NCBI GenBank assembly: GCA_963840565.1
Contig: CAWIZH010000002.1
Span: forward strand, 186,001-250,000
Length of the DNA: 64,000 nucleotides
Reading direction: 5' to 3'
DNA from: VRUE01 sp963840565
GTDB taxonomy: Bacteria; Actinomycetota; Thermoleophilia; Solirubrobacterales; 70-9
Shown one piece after another: positions 44,860 to 54,448 of the stretch (the stretch's first letter is position 1; each line of letters starts with the position of its first letter). The position numbers and the translations under genes are program-made. The notes under the pieces are model-generated. The model had not been told where the DNA came from, did not search any database, and saw nothing but the letters and a program-made list of their open reading frames with translations.

Positions 44860-45738
44860 ATGAACGAGATCGCAGCGTCCCCCGCAGTCACCGCCCCCCG
44901 AGATGACACCCCGTCGCTGGGTCGTCAGATGCTCAACAAGGTCCCGGAGATCACCCTCTATTTCTGGGTGATCAAGATCCTCTGCACGACGGTGGGGGAG
45001 ACCGCGGCCGACCTGCTCAACGAAAACCTCGGCCTCGGCCTGACCAAGACGACCTACATCATGGCCGCGGCCCTGATCGTCGTCCTGGTCTTCCAGTTCA
45101 GGTCGCGCAAGTACGTGCCGGGGATCTACTGGCTGGCGGTGGTCCTGATCAGCGTCGTCGGCACGCTCTTCAGCGACAACCTGGTCGACAACCTCGGGGT
45201 CGAACTGCAGACCACCACGATCGCCTTCAGCCTCATCCTCGCCTGCGTCTTCGGCGCTTGGTACTGGAGCGAGCGCACCCTCTCGGTCCACACCATCGTC
45301 ACCACTCGCCGCGAGGCGTTCTACTGGCTGGCGGTCCTCTTCACCTTCGCCCTCGGCACCTCGGCCGGAGACCTGGTGGCGGAGAAGCTCGAACTCGGCT
45401 ACCTGCCCTCGGTCGGGATCTTCGCCGGCGCGATCGCGGTCGTCGCCGTCGCCCACTTCCGCTTCAAGCTGAACGCGATCCTCGCCTTCTGGATCGCCTA
45501 CATCCTCACCAGGCCCCTCGGCGCCTCGATCGGCGACTACCTCTCCCAGCCGGTCGAAGAATCCGGCCTCGGCCTGGGGACGATCCTGACCAGCGTCATC
45601 TTCCTCAGCACGATCCTCGTCCTGGTCGTCTACCTGACGGTGACGAAGAAGGACCTCGGCGTCGTCATGCCGGAGGAGGCGCACCTGAAGCGCCAGGCCG
45701 AACTGCGCAACGCCCGGCCGCTGGAGGAGCCCGCTTAG
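44860..45738 (+). CDS. DUF347-repeat integral membrane protein (COG4705)
   Basis: 292 residues from ATG 44860. Four DUF347 units are seen, each a W-containing helix then a small-residue/Asp helix: FWVIKILCTTVGETAADLL, YWLAVVLISVVGTLFSDNL, YWLAVLFTFALGTSAGDLV and FWIAYILTRPLGASIGDYL. The repeated G-x-x-x-x-D in membrane segments suggests an ion or metal pathway, but no function is established that I know. A second, clearly paralogous copy lies at 51724. The stop overlaps the end of the convergent ABC gene by 4 bases. Confidence 0.8.
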   Translation: MNEIAASPAVTAPRDDTPSLGRQMLNKVPEITLYFWVIKILCTTVGETAADLLNENLGLGLTKTTYIMAAALIVVLVFQFRSRKYVPGIYWLAVVLISVVGTLFSDNLVDNLGVELQTTTIAFSLILACVFGAWYWSERTLSVHTIVTTRREAFYWLAVLFTFALGTSAGDLVAEKLELGYLPSVGIFAGAIAVVAVAHFRFKLNAILAFWIAYILTRPLGASIGDYLSQPVEESGLGLGTILTSVIFLSTILVLVVYLTVTKKDLGVVMPEEAHLKRQAELRNARPLEEPA

Positions 45739-46841
45739 CCGAACGTGGGCAGGCGCTCGACGACCGCCTCCTTGCTTGTGCCGCTGGCTGGGTAGGCAAG
45801 GGCCGTTCCCTCGACGGCGATGGCGACCTCGTCGCCGGGGTCGGGCAGCTGGTGACCGACCGCGCGGGCGAGGATCTCGCGGTCACCGCCCTCGAGGGCG
45901 ATGCGGGCGGTCGCGTCGTGCCCGTAGAAGGCGGTCGAGAGCACTCGGCCACGGGGGCCATCGGCAGCGGCTGTGAGGCCCGGCGCCTGGCAGAGGATCT
46001 GCTCCGGGCGAAGCATCACGGTCGCCCGGGTTGCGTCCGCGGCGCCGGCACCGCGCGTCGCCAGTCGCCCGAGAGATGTCTCCGCGTAGTCGCCGTCGAG
46101 TTGTCCTTCCAGCAGGACCGCCTCGCCGACGAAGGCCGCCACCGCGGCGTCGACCGGGTCGCGGTAGAGCGTCTGCGGATCGGCGGCCTGGACGATCCGC
46201 CCGCCGCGCATGACGGCGACGGTGTCGGCCAGCGAGAGTGCCTCCTCCTGGTCGTGGGTGACGAGCAGCGCGGTTGCCCCGGCCGCCCGCAGGGCCTCGC
46301 GGACCTCGCCGCGCACCTGCGCGCGCAGGCCGGCGTCGAGGGCGTCGAAGGGCTCGTCGAGCAGGACCAGACCGGGTTCGGGCGCCAGCGCCCGGGCCAG
46401 CGCCACGCGCTGCTGCTGGCCGCCGGAGAGCTGATGGGGAAAGCGCTTCGCCAGACCCTGCAGGCCGACCAGCTGCAGCAGCTCCTCGACCCGGCCGCCG
46501 CGGCGCTGCCCACGCGGTAGGCCAAAGCCGACGTTGGCGGCGACGTCGAGGTGGGGGAAGAGCGCCCCCTCCTGAGGGACGAAGCCGATCGCGCGGCGCT
46601 CGGGCGCGAGGTGGGTGGTGGCGTCGCAGAGCACCCGCTCGCCGAGCCGGATCGAGCCGCCGTCGGCGTGCTCGAAGCCGCCGAGCAGGCGCAGCAGGGT
46701 CGTCTTGCCGCAGCCGGAGGGGCCGAGGACGGCGGTCAGGCTGCCGGTCGGCACCTCGAGGTCGAGGCCGGCGAGCACGGGCGAGCCGCCGAACGCCTTG
46801 CTCAGGCCGGCGACCGAGAGCGATGTCGCCGGACTCATCAT
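45735..46841 (-). CDS. Iron(III)-type ABC transporter ATP-binding protein
   Basis: 368 residues; two ATG codons at 46841 and 46838, the first overlapping the permease stop (ATGA). Walker A GPSGCGKTT, signature LSGGQQQRVALARAL, Walker B LVLLDEPFDALDAG, H-loop THDQEEAL. The C-terminal TOBE-like region (VMLRPEQILC) is typical of FbpC/PotA/AfuC. With the permease and binding protein it forms a complete FbpABC-type importer. Confidence 0.88.
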   Translation of the reverse strand: MMSPATSLSVAGLSKAFGGSPVLAGLDLEVPTGSLTAVLGPSGCGKTTLLRLLGGFEHADGGSIRLGERVLCDATTHLAPERRAIGFVPQEGALFPHLDVAANVGFGLPRGQRRGGRVEELLQLVGLQGLAKRFPHQLSGGQQQRVALARALAPEPGLVLLDEPFDALDAGLRAQVRGEVREALRAAGATALLVTHDQEEALSLADTVAVMRGGRIVQAADPQTLYRDPVDAAVAAFVGEAVLLEGQLDGDYAETSLGRLATRGAGAADATRATVMLRPEQILCQAPGLTAAADGPRGRVLSTAFYGHDATARIALEGGDREILARAVGHQLPDPGDEVAIAVEGTALAYPASGTSKEAVVERLPTFG

Positions 46842-48436
46842 CGTTCGGCCGGCGCGACGACGCCGCCGAGGCGGCGGGTCAGCAGGTAGGTGGGGGCTGC
46901 CGAGATGGCGACCATCAGTGCAGCGTAGGGGGCGGCCGCTCCGTAGGAGAGGGTCGAGGCTTTGGCCCAGAACTGCGTCGCCAGGGTCTGGGTTCCGATC
47001 GGCGCCAGCAGCAGCGTCGCGGTCAGCTCGGTGACGGTTGCGAGGAAGACAAGTGCCGCGGCGGCCCCGAGGCCCGGCAGGATGCGCGGCAGGGTGACGC
47101 GGAGCATCGCCTGGGCCGGGCGGCAGCCGAGCGAGCGGGCGACCTCCTCGTGGATCGGCGGCGCTTGCGCCAGCGCCGCCCTGGTGGCGACCAGCGCCAG
47201 AGGCAGGGAGAGGATCGCGTAGGCGACGATCAGCAGCTGGGTCGTCCCGTAGAGCGCCGGGAAGTAGTGGATCGAGAGCACGATCAGCGAGAGGGCGACG
47301 ACGATCCCGGGCAGGGCGAAGGGGAGGTAGGTGGCGCGCTCGATCACCGTCGCGGTGCGGCTCGGGTGGCGCACGGAGAGAATCGAGACGGGCAGGGCCA
47401 GCAGCGTGGTCAGTGCCGCCGCGCCGAGTCCCAGCTCGAGCGAGCTGCCGGTCGCGCTGAGCAGGGCATCGAGGTCGAAGCCGGCCGAGCTGCCGGTCGC
47501 GACCCAGTAGACGAGCGTCGCCAAGGGGAGGCCGAGGGCGAGCCCGATCAGCGCCGCGAAGCCGGCGCCGACGGCCCACTTGCCGCGGCCGAGGTGGGCC
47601 GGCGGAATCGGCCGTGCGGCGCCGGAGTCGACCCGCGCGTAGCGCCCGCGCCCGCGCGCCGCCAGCTCGGTGACGAGCAGGACCAGGCAGAGCAGGACGA
47701 GGACCGAGGCCAGCATCGAGGCCGCGGCGCCGTCGAAGCTGAGCTTGTACTGGTCATAGATCGCAGTGGTGAAGGTCTGGAAGCGCAGCATCGCGAAGGC
47801 GCCGAACTCGGAGAGCATGTGGACCGAGACGAGCAGCATCCCGCCGAGCAGGGCGATCCTTGCCTGCGGCAGGGTGACGCGGAAGAAGGTCCGCCAGGGC
47901 CCCATCCCGAGTGAGCGGGCGCTCTCCTCCAGGGCCGGATCGGTGCCGCGCAGGACGGCCGCGACGGGCAGGTAGACGAGCGGGTAGTAGGCGAGGGTGA
48001 TGATCCCGGCGGCGCCCCAGAAGCCCTGGACGGCCGGCGTGATCGAGACCCAGCTGTAGCTGGTGACGAAAGCCGGAACGGTGATCGGCAGCGCCGCCAG
48101 CACCGCCCAGGCCCGGCGGCCCGGTAGGTCGGTGCGCTCGACGAGCCAGGCGACGGCGACGCCGAGGACCGTGCAGGCCGCCGTGCCGACGGCGACCAGG
48201 GTCACCGTGTTGACCAGCAGCTCGCCGACGAAGGAGCGAAACAGCAGCCGTTGGACTTCGTCCCATCCGGTTGAGAGCGCCTGGTCGAGGAGGAAGCCGA
48301 CCGGCGCCAGGACGAGCAGCGCGACGAGGGCGGAGACGAGGAGCAGGGCCACGGGCGGACGCCCGCGACCCTGCCGCGCCCAGCGCAGCGAAGCCGGCCA
48401 TGCGGCTGCGCGACGGTGAGCGCTTGCCGCCTCCAT
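46838..48436 (-). CDS. Iron(III)-type ABC transporter permease (FbpB-like, duplicated)
   Basis: 532 residues with 12 predicted helices in two homologous halves. Each half has an EAA coupling loop: EESARSLGMGPWRTFFRVTL in the first and EEVARSLGCRPAQAMLRVTL in the second, the usual mark of fused FbpB permeases. It starts 3 bases after the binding-protein stop and overlaps the ATPase gene, forming a tight operon. Confidence 0.88.
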   Translation of the reverse strand: MEAASAHRRAAAWPASLRWARQGRGRPPVALLLVSALVALLVLAPVGFLLDQALSTGWDEVQRLLFRSFVGELLVNTVTLVAVGTAACTVLGVAVAWLVERTDLPGRRAWAVLAALPITVPAFVTSYSWVSITPAVQGFWGAAGIITLAYYPLVYLPVAAVLRGTDPALEESARSLGMGPWRTFFRVTLPQARIALLGGMLLVSVHMLSEFGAFAMLRFQTFTTAIYDQYKLSFDGAAASMLASVLVLLCLVLLVTELAARGRGRYARVDSGAARPIPPAHLGRGKWAVGAGFAALIGLALGLPLATLVYWVATGSSAGFDLDALLSATGSSLELGLGAAALTTLLALPVSILSVRHPSRTATVIERATYLPFALPGIVVALSLIVLSIHYFPALYGTTQLLIVAYAILSLPLALVATRAALAQAPPIHEEVARSLGCRPAQAMLRVTLPRILPGLGAAAALVFLATVTELTATLLLAPIGTQTLATQFWAKASTLSYGAAAPYAALMVAISAAPTYLLTRRLGGVVAPAER

Positions 48437-48439
48437 TAC

Positions 48440-49471
48440 TTAGAGCAGACCTACCTGTTCCATCAGTTCGACCGGCTGGCTGCCGTCGCCGAGATCGGCC
48501 GGGCCGACCTTGGGCGGTTCGAGGCTGTCGAACGGCTTCAGCCCCGGTGGCGGCGGCACGGCGCCGTTCAGCGGGTACTCCCAGTCGCCGGAATGCGTGA
48601 TCGCCTTCTGGCCTTCTTCGCTGACCAGGTAGGCGAGGAATTCCTGGGCGAGCTCGGGGTCGCCACTCGACTCGAGCGCTCCGGCGCCGGAGATGTTGAC
48701 CAGCGCCCCGGGGTCTTCGTGGCCGAAGTAGTGCAGCTTGGACGGCACCTTGTCCTTGCCTTCCTCGGCCACCGCCTCATACCAGTAGTAGTGGTTGATG
48801 ATCCCGGCGGCGATCTGGCCGCTGTCGACGGCGGCGATGATCCCCTCGTTGTCGTTGTAGTGCTTGGCGTTGGCGCCGAAGCCTTCCAGCCATTCCTTTG
48901 CGGCTGCTTCGCCGTCGAGCTTCTCGATCGCGCTGACGATCGGCACGAAGTCGGGCTCGGAGGGGGCGATCGCCAGCTTGCCCTTCCATTCGGGCTTGGC
49001 CAGGTCGAGGATCGAGGCTGGCAGTTCGTCGGCCTTGATCAGATCCGGGTTGTAGACCATGACCGTCTCGCGCGCCGCGACTCCGACCCAGTGGCCGCTC
49101 GGCGAGTTGTACTGGGAGGGCACTTCTTCGAGCGTCGAGGAATCGACCTTGGCGAGCAGTTCTTTCTCGGCGAGGAGTTCCAGCGGCGGCGTGTTCTCGG
49201 TCAGGACCACGTCGGCGGGAGTCGCGTCGCCCTCCTGCTCGATCTGGCTGGCCAGGCCCTCGTCCTCGCCGAAGCGAATCTGGACCTTGGCGCCGTTCTC
49301 TTCTTCGAAGCCCTTGGCCAGCGCTTCGCTCATCGGTTCGTGCTGGGAGCTGTAGAGGGTGAGCGAGCCGCTCGATCCCGATGAGGACCCCCCGCATCCG
49401 GCGATCGGTACGACGGCGATTGAAGCCAAGCAAAAGGCGGCGAAGGCGCGCCGGTTGATTCGAGAACTCAC
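48440..49471 (-). CDS. Iron(III)-type ABC transporter substrate-binding lipoprotein
   Basis: 343 residues from GTG 49471, preceded by AGGAGG at a good distance; the open frame further upstream is not used. A lipobox (VVPIAGC) then a Gly/Ser linker marks an anchored lipoprotein. The body is an extracellular solute-binding family 1 protein: LTLYSSQHEPMSEALAKGFE start, VVLTENTPPLELLAE, and tyrosines in INHYYWYEA like the Fe3+-phenolate ligands of FbpA. A palindromic AATTAGGT box lies 30 bases upstream, so probably repressed by iron. Confidence 0.88.
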   Translation of the reverse strand: MSSRINRRAFAAFCLASIAVVPIAGCGGSSSGSSGSLTLYSSQHEPMSEALAKGFEEENGAKVQIRFGEDEGLASQIEQEGDATPADVVLTENTPPLELLAEKELLAKVDSSTLEEVPSQYNSPSGHWVGVAARETVMVYNPDLIKADELPASILDLAKPEWKGKLAIAPSEPDFVPIVSAIEKLDGEAAAKEWLEGFGANAKHYNDNEGIIAAVDSGQIAAGIINHYYWYEAVAEEGKDKVPSKLHYFGHEDPGALVNISGAGALESSGDPELAQEFLAYLVSEEGQKAITHSGDWEYPLNGAVPPPPGLKPFDSLEPPKVGPADLGDGSQPVELMEQVGLL

Positions 49472-49500
49472 GAAGCCTCCTGGGTCAGTCTTGGGCAAGG

Positions 49501-49518
49501 AATTAGGTAAACCTAATT
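49501..49518. promoter_or_regulatory. Iron-box-like palindrome upstream of the ferric ABC operon
   Basis: AATTAGGTAAACCTAATT has perfect 8-base arms around AA. The TTAGGT/ACCTAA halves match half-sites of the DtxR/IdeR family, although the spacing is shorter than the classical 19-bp box; a further CCCTAAT half-site follows at 49525. It is 29 bases upstream of the binding-protein GTG. Confidence 0.55.
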
Positions 49519-49620
49519 CGGTCACCCTAATACAGAATGGTACGCGAAGGCTTGCCTCGGGCCGAAGGCGGTGGCAATCGCTCTCATCTGGCATTCATCT
49601 TCTCTGGGATCGTTGGAGGC

Positions 49621-50300
49621 GTGAACGTCTTGGTCGTCGAGGACGAAGTGAAGATGGCGGCGCTGATCCGGCGCGGCCTCAGTGAGCAGGGCCTGACCGT
49701 CGATGTCGCCGGGACCGGCGAGGACGCGGTCGGCATGGCGCGGTCCTCCGCCTACGACGCGATCGTGCTCGACGTGATCCTCCCCGGCATCGACGGCTTC
49801 GAGACCTGCCGCCGGCTTCGCCTCGAGGGAATCTGGTCGCCGGTGCTGATGCTGACCGCCCGCGGCGCGCTCGAGGATCGCATCGCCGGTCTCGATGGTG
49901 GCGCCGACGACTACCTGACCAAGCCGTTTTCCTTTGCCGAGCTGCTGGCGCGCCTGCGGGCGCTGGTCCGCCGCGGCCAGAGCGAGCGGCCGGCGATCGT
50001 CGAGGTCGGCGAGTTGCGACTCGACCCACCACGCACCAGGTCTGGCGCGGCGAGACGGAGATCGAGCTCTCGGCCAAGGAGTTCGTCCTCTTGGAGACCT
50101 TCATGCGCAGGCCGGGTCATGTGCTCACTCGTTCGCAGCTGCTCGATCAAGCCTGGGAGTACGACTTCGAACACCGCTCGAACGTGATCGAGGTCTACGT
50201 CCGCTACCTGCGCCGCAAGATCGACGCGCCCTTCGGGGTCAGATCGATCGAGACCGTGCGCGGCGCCGGTTACAGGCTGCGAAAAGACGGCGGATGCTGA
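49621..50300 (+). pseudogene. OmpR-family response regulator, one frameshift
   Basis: GTG 49621 opens NVLVVEDEVKMAALIRRGLS, the receiver domain. The phospho-Asp is in DAIVLDVILPGIDG, then MLTARG and DYLTKPFSFAELLAR. After about 50026 the winged-helix continues in another frame (TTHQVWRGETEIELSAKEF, FMRRPGHVLTRSQLLDQAWE, VRYLRRKIDAPFG, TVRGAGYRL). One base is missing in the GACCCACCACG stretch. Together it is a normal ~226-residue regulator. The kinase ATG overlaps its end. Confidence 0.8.
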
Positions 50301-51676
50301 AGCCGGCTCTCGATCCGGCTGCGGGTCACCCTCGTCTTCGTCGGCGTGATGGCCGTGGTCCTCTGTGCGGTTGGCGTCTTCATCTACCTTCGCTTCGCCT
50401 CTGAGCTCGACTTGACGATCAACGCTGCCCTGCGCTCTCGCGCCAGCGACGTGGCGGCATTGGTCAGGAATTCGGATTCGGGCCTCGACAAGGTGCGACG
50501 CGGTGCCTCGTCGGCCGCGGCGAGAGCTTTGCCGAGGTGATCGGGCCGACCGGGGGCGTGCTCGACTCGACGCTCTCGATCGGCAACCACGACCTCCTCA
50601 GTCCGGCCGAGCGTCGCGAAGCGGCGCGGGGGGCGCTCTTTCTCGATCGCGGCTCGCTGCCGGGACTAGACAGGCGAGTCGCGCCTGCTGGCGGTTCCGG
50701 TCGGTGGGCGGGGGCCGCGGCGGATCGTGGTCGTCGGGACGTCGACCGAGGCCCGCGCCGAGTCGCTCCTCGACCTGCTCGAGCTGCTCCTGATCGGGGC
50801 GCCCGTGGCGCTGCTGCTCGCCTCGCTGGCTGCCTACTGGGTGGCCGCGGCGGCGCTGCGACCGGTCGATGCGATGCGCTTGCAGGCGGCCGAGATCTCG
50901 GGGGCGCTGCCGGCCAGCGCCTTCCCGTCCCTCCGACCGGCGACGAGATCGCACGCCTGGGCGAGACGCTGAACGAAATGCTCGAACGCCTCGGCGAGGC
51001 GCTGGAGCACGAGCGAGCCTTCGTCGCCGATGCCAGTCACGAGCTGCGCACGCCGCTGGCGATCCTGCGGACCGAGCTCGAGCTGGCCCTGGCGGAGGGC
51101 CGCTCGCCCGAGGAGCTGCGGGCCGCGCTGGCCTCGGCCGCCGAGGAGACCGACCGGCTCACCCAGCTCTCCGAGGACCTGCTGACGATCGCCCAGACCG
51201 AGCGTGGGGAGCTGCCACTGCGCCTCTCCCATTTGGACCTGAAGGAGACCCTCGACAGCGTCGCCCGCCGCTTCGAGCGCCGGGCCGGAGAGGACGGCAG
51301 GGAGATCGGGGTGAGCGCGACGCCCCCGCTCGCCCTCGACGCCGACCGGCTGCGACTCGATCAGGCGATCGGCAACATGGTCGACAACGCGCTGCGCTAC
51401 GGCGCCGGCCCGATCGACCTGGAGGCAGGCGTCAGCGACGGGTCGGTGCTGGTCCACGTGCTGGACCGGGGTGGGGGGTTCCCGGACGAGTTCCTCGGGC
51501 GCGCCTTCGAGCGCTTCAGCCGGGCCTCGTCGAGCGATCGCGACGGCGGCAGCGGCCTTGGCCTGGCGATCGTCCAAACCGTCGCCCGCGCGCACGGCGG
51601 CGAGGCACATGCGGCAAACCGCGAGGGGGGAGGAGCCGACGTCTGGCTGACCCTGCCGGGTTGCGTGCGAGGCTGA
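50294..51676 (+). pseudogene. Sensor histidine kinase, several frameshifts in the N-terminal half
   Basis: Starts at ATG 50294 inside the regulator stop. A first membrane helix (VTLVFVGVMAVVLCAVGVFI), an extracytoplasmic loop, a second helix (LLLIGAPVALLLASLAAYWV), HAMP, then HisKA with VADASHELRTPLAILRTELE and HATPase with DNALRYGAG, DRGGGFP and GSGLGLAIVQTV. Slips lie near 50309, 50520, 50690-50720 and 50930. From 50960 to the TGA at 51676 the frame is intact, covering both catalytic domains. Signal unknown; the downstream DUF347 membrane protein may be its target. Confidence 0.75.
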
Positions 51677-51723
51677 GCGAGGCCGGGTGAGATCTCATTT
51701 GCGCTTTATCCAGCTTTCGTAGC

Positions 51724-52572
51724 TTGCCGCCCATCCGCGGATCCTGGTCTAAACGCACCCGTCCCCGGCACTCGAAGGTGCCCGAGGTGACCGCCTTCTT
51801 TTGGATCGTCAAGGCGCTGACGACGGGGATGGGGGAGTCGACCTCGGACTTCCTCGTCCACCACCTCGTTCCCGAGATCGCCGTCGTGCTCGGCGGCATC
51901 GCCCTCGTGATTGCGCTGTACCTGCAGTTCTCGGTCGACCGCTACGTCCCCTGGCGGTACTGGCTCGCGGTGGCGATGGTCGGCGTCTTTGGCACGATGG
52001 CCGCCGACGTGCTGCACGTTGGCCTCGGCGTCCCCTACATCGCCTCGACGATCTTCTACGCGGTCGTCCTCGCCGCGGTGTTCCGCACTTGGTACCGCAG
52101 CGAGGGAACGCTCTCGATCCACAGCATCACCAGCGAGCGCCGCGAGGTCTTCTACTGGGCCGCGGTCCTGGCCACCTTCGCCCTCGGCACCGCGGCCGGC
52201 GACCTGACCGCCGTCACCTTCGGGCTCGGCTACTTCGCCTCGGGACTGATGTTCGCCGCGATCATCGCCGTGCCGGCGATCGGCTACTGGCGCTTCGGCA
52301 TGAACTCGATTCTCGCCTTCTGGTTCGCCTACGTGGTCACCCGCCCGCTCGGCGCGTCTTTCGCCGACTGGCTCGCGGTCTCATCGGCCCGCGGCGGGCT
52401 CGCGCTCGGCACCGGGCCGGTCAGCTTCGTCCTGGCAGCGATGATCGCCGGATTTGTCGTCTACCTGACCGTCTCCGGCAAGGACACGCCGGCTCGGGAG
52501 GACGCTTCTTACCCGGCCGCGGGCGGGGCAAGCAGGGCGTCAGACCCGACGGCCGAAGCCGCCCAGGCCTGA
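51724..52572 (+). CDS. DUF347-repeat integral membrane protein, second paralogue
   Basis: 282 residues from TTG 51724. GTG 51778 is an alternative, but similarity to the copy at 44860 begins one codon before it (SKVPEVTAFFWIVK against NKVPEITLYFWVIK). Four DUF347 units: FWIVKALTTGMGESTSDFL, YWLAVAMVGVFGTMAADVL, YWAAVLATFALGTAAGDLT and FWFAYVVTRPLGASFADWL. The protein lies just after a two-component system, which may regulate it. Function unknown, probably transport. Confidence 0.78.
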   Translation: MPPIRGSWSKRTRPRHSKVPEVTAFFWIVKALTTGMGESTSDFLVHHLVPEIAVVLGGIALVIALYLQFSVDRYVPWRYWLAVAMVGVFGTMAADVLHVGLGVPYIASTIFYAVVLAAVFRTWYRSEGTLSIHSITSERREVFYWAAVLATFALGTAAGDLTAVTFGLGYFASGLMFAAIIAVPAIGYWRFGMNSILAFWFAYVVTRPLGASFADWLAVSSARGGLALGTGPVSFVLAAMIAGFVVYLTVSGKDTPAREDASYPAAGGASRASDPTAEAAQA

Positions 52573-52589
52573 CGCCACTCCGCACAGGT

Positions 52590-52979
52590 TCAGCCGCCCT
52601 GGGCGCCGTACTTGATCGTCTTGCCCGGCTTGCTGCAGATCGTCGGGATATAGCCGGCGGGGACCTTGAATTCGGCGTTTTCGCACTTGTAGTTCTGCGG
52701 GTAGCCGGTTTTGCTGATCTTTTCGCCGTTGTAGGAGAGGCGGAAGAATTCGTAGGCCTTGGCGCACGGGGTGCCCTTGACCGAGATCGCCTTGACCGTG
52801 ACCGTGTAGGGGACCTTTTCGCCTTCGGCCCCTTCGATCTGGATCTTCAGGGACTTGTTCGGGCAAGTCGTGAACCCGCTTGAAGCCTGCGCCCCCGGCG
52901 TCAGTGCCACAACCAGCGCGATCAATGCCACCGCGCCTCCGAGGACACCGATTCCGTACCGCTTTTTTGCAGCTTCCAT
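52590..52979 (-). CDS. Small secreted protein of unknown function
   Basis: 129 residues from ATG 52979, after GAGAGG. Signal peptide (YGIGVLGGAVALIALVVALT, then AQAS). The mature ~95 residues have four cysteines (TTCPNK, GTPCAK, YKCENA, TICSKP) and a regular pattern of short strands, so probably an extracellular disulfide-stabilised beta domain. I do not recognise the family. It lies between the DUF347 gene (convergent) and the amtB terminator-like repeat. Confidence 0.6.
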   Translation of the reverse strand: MEAAKKRYGIGVLGGAVALIALVVALTPGAQASSGFTTCPNKSLKIQIEGAEGEKVPYTVTVKAISVKGTPCAKAYEFFRLSYNGEKISKTGYPQNYKCENAEFKVPAGYIPTICSKPGKTIKYGAQGG

Positions 52980-53056
52980 TCCAGCCTCTCTGGTCAATGC
53001 GGCGCCCCGATGGCTCCGGCGGCGGCGGAGACTACCTGCGAGGCGCATCGCCCAGG

Positions 53057-53103
53057 CTGACTTCGCCTTTTTTCGCCCATAGCGCGAGTAAAGGCGAAGT
53101 CAG
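53057..53103. terminator. 14-bp perfect inverted repeat downstream of amtB
   Basis: CTGACTTCGCCTTT (53057-53070) and AAAGGCGAAGTCAG (53090-53103) are exact complements around a 19-base loop. It is 37 bases after the amtB stop and 77 before the next gene start on the same strand, so most likely the terminator of the glnK-amtB transcript. Confidence 0.55.
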
Positions 53104-53140
53104 CAATCGTGGGCCTGCTTTGTCTCTTCACCGACCGCGG

Positions 53141-54391
53141 TTAGGCCGGGTCCGCGACCGGCAACTCTGCCTCGACGCCGGCCTCCGCCGTGATCAGGAT
53201 CGCGCCCTCGCCGGTCGCGTAGGCCTCCTCGCCGTGCTGGACGACATCCATGCCGACGCCCTCCTCGCGTTCGGAGGCCCGCAGTGGCATCGCCAGGCCG
53301 ACCAGCTTCAGCAGCACGAAGGTGGCGACGAAGGCGTAGATCGGGGTGACGAGGGCGGCGAGCGCCTGGTCGCCGAGCTGGGCCGCGTTGCCATAGAAGA
53401 GGCCGTCGGAGACGCCGTTCCAAGACAGCTCGGCGAAGAAGCCGATGAAGAGGATGCCGGTGAAGCCGGCGAGGCCGTGGGCGGCGAGAACGTCGAGCGT
53501 CTCGTCGACCCGGGTGCGCGTCCGCCAGACGATGATCGCGTAGCTCGGCAGGGCGGCGAGCCCACCCAGCAGCATCGCCCAGCCGGGGCTGATGAAGCCG
53601 CCGGCGGGGGTGATCGCGACGCAGCCGACGACGATCGCGGTCGCCGCCCCGATCGCGGTCACTTTCCGGCCGCGGATCAGGTCGAGGGTGAACCAGACGA
53701 CCAGGGTGCAGGCCGGGGTCAGCAGCGTGTTGACGAAGGCGAGCACGCTTGGGTTGCCGGTCGAGAAGCCGCTGCCGCCGTTGAAGCCGAACCAGCCGAA
53801 CCAGAGCAGGCCGGCGCCGAGCAGCACGTACATCGCGTTGTGGGGGAGCAGCGCCTGGCGGCCGTAGTCCTTGCGGGCGCCGACCACGAGTGCGGCGGCG
53901 AGGGCCGAGAAGCCGGAGCCCATCTCGACCGGGACGCCGCCGGCGAAGTCGAGCGTGCCGCCCGCCTGCAGCCAGCCGCCGCCGAAGGCCCAGTGGGCGA
54001 GCACTGCGTAGACCAGCACTGACCACAGCGCGGCGAAGACGAGGAAGGCGCCGAAGCGCATCCGCTCGACCACGGCGCCGGAGACGAGGGCGACGGTGAT
54101 GATGCAGAAGGTCGCCTGGAAGGCGAAGAAGAGCAGCTCCGGGATCGTCGTCCCTTCGCGCGGGGCGAAGTCGACGCCGTGCAGGAAGGCGTTGCCGAGG
54201 CCGCCGATCAGGCCGCCGCCGCCGTCGAAGGCGAGCGAGTAGCCGACCGCCGCCCAGGTGACGGTGGCGACGGCGATCGCGCCGACGCACATCATGAAGG
54301 TGTTGAGGGTGTTCTTCGAGCGCACCAGGCCGGCGTAGAAGAGGCCGAGCGCCGGAGTCATCATCAGGACCAGCGCCGTCGCGACCAGCAT
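53141..54391 (-). CDS. amtB: Ammonium transporter
   Basis: 416 residues in the intact frame from ATG 54391. Amt/Mep/Rh signatures: LVATALVLMMTPALGLFYAG, LVRSKNTLNTFMM, HWAFGGGWLQ, DFAGGVPVEMGSGFSALAAA and a twin-His-type pore ending GLAGFTGILFIG with one pore His visible. The natural start is probably GTG 54452, overlapping the glnK stop (GTGA), because MTGIDT plus GDTAWMLV is recovered if one base is removed near 54408; this looks like a sequence slip. It transports NH4+/NH3 in a trimer blocked by PII. Confidence 0.9.
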   Translation of the reverse strand: MLVATALVLMMTPALGLFYAGLVRSKNTLNTFMMCVGAIAVATVTWAAVGYSLAFDGGGGLIGGLGNAFLHGVDFAPREGTTIPELLFFAFQATFCIITVALVSGAVVERMRFGAFLVFAALWSVLVYAVLAHWAFGGGWLQAGGTLDFAGGVPVEMGSGFSALAAALVVGARKDYGRQALLPHNAMYVLLGAGLLWFGWFGFNGGSGFSTGNPSVLAFVNTLLTPACTLVVWFTLDLIRGRKVTAIGAATAIVVGCVAITPAGGFISPGWAMLLGGLAALPSYAIIVWRTRTRVDETLDVLAAHGLAGFTGILFIGFFAELSWNGVSDGLFYGNAAQLGDQALAALVTPIYAFVATFVLLKLVGLAMPLRASEREEGVGMDVVQHGEEAYATGEGAILITAEAGVEAELPVADPA

Positions 54392-54448
54392 CCAGGCGGT
54401 GTCGCCGCGTGTCGATCCCGGTCATGGCGCCGGGCACCGCGAGCGCGT

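Noticed and set aside
46274..47914. 546-codon plus-strand open frame across the ABC transporter genes
   Set aside because: Arg/Gly-rich shadow of the permease and ATPase genes on the other strand.
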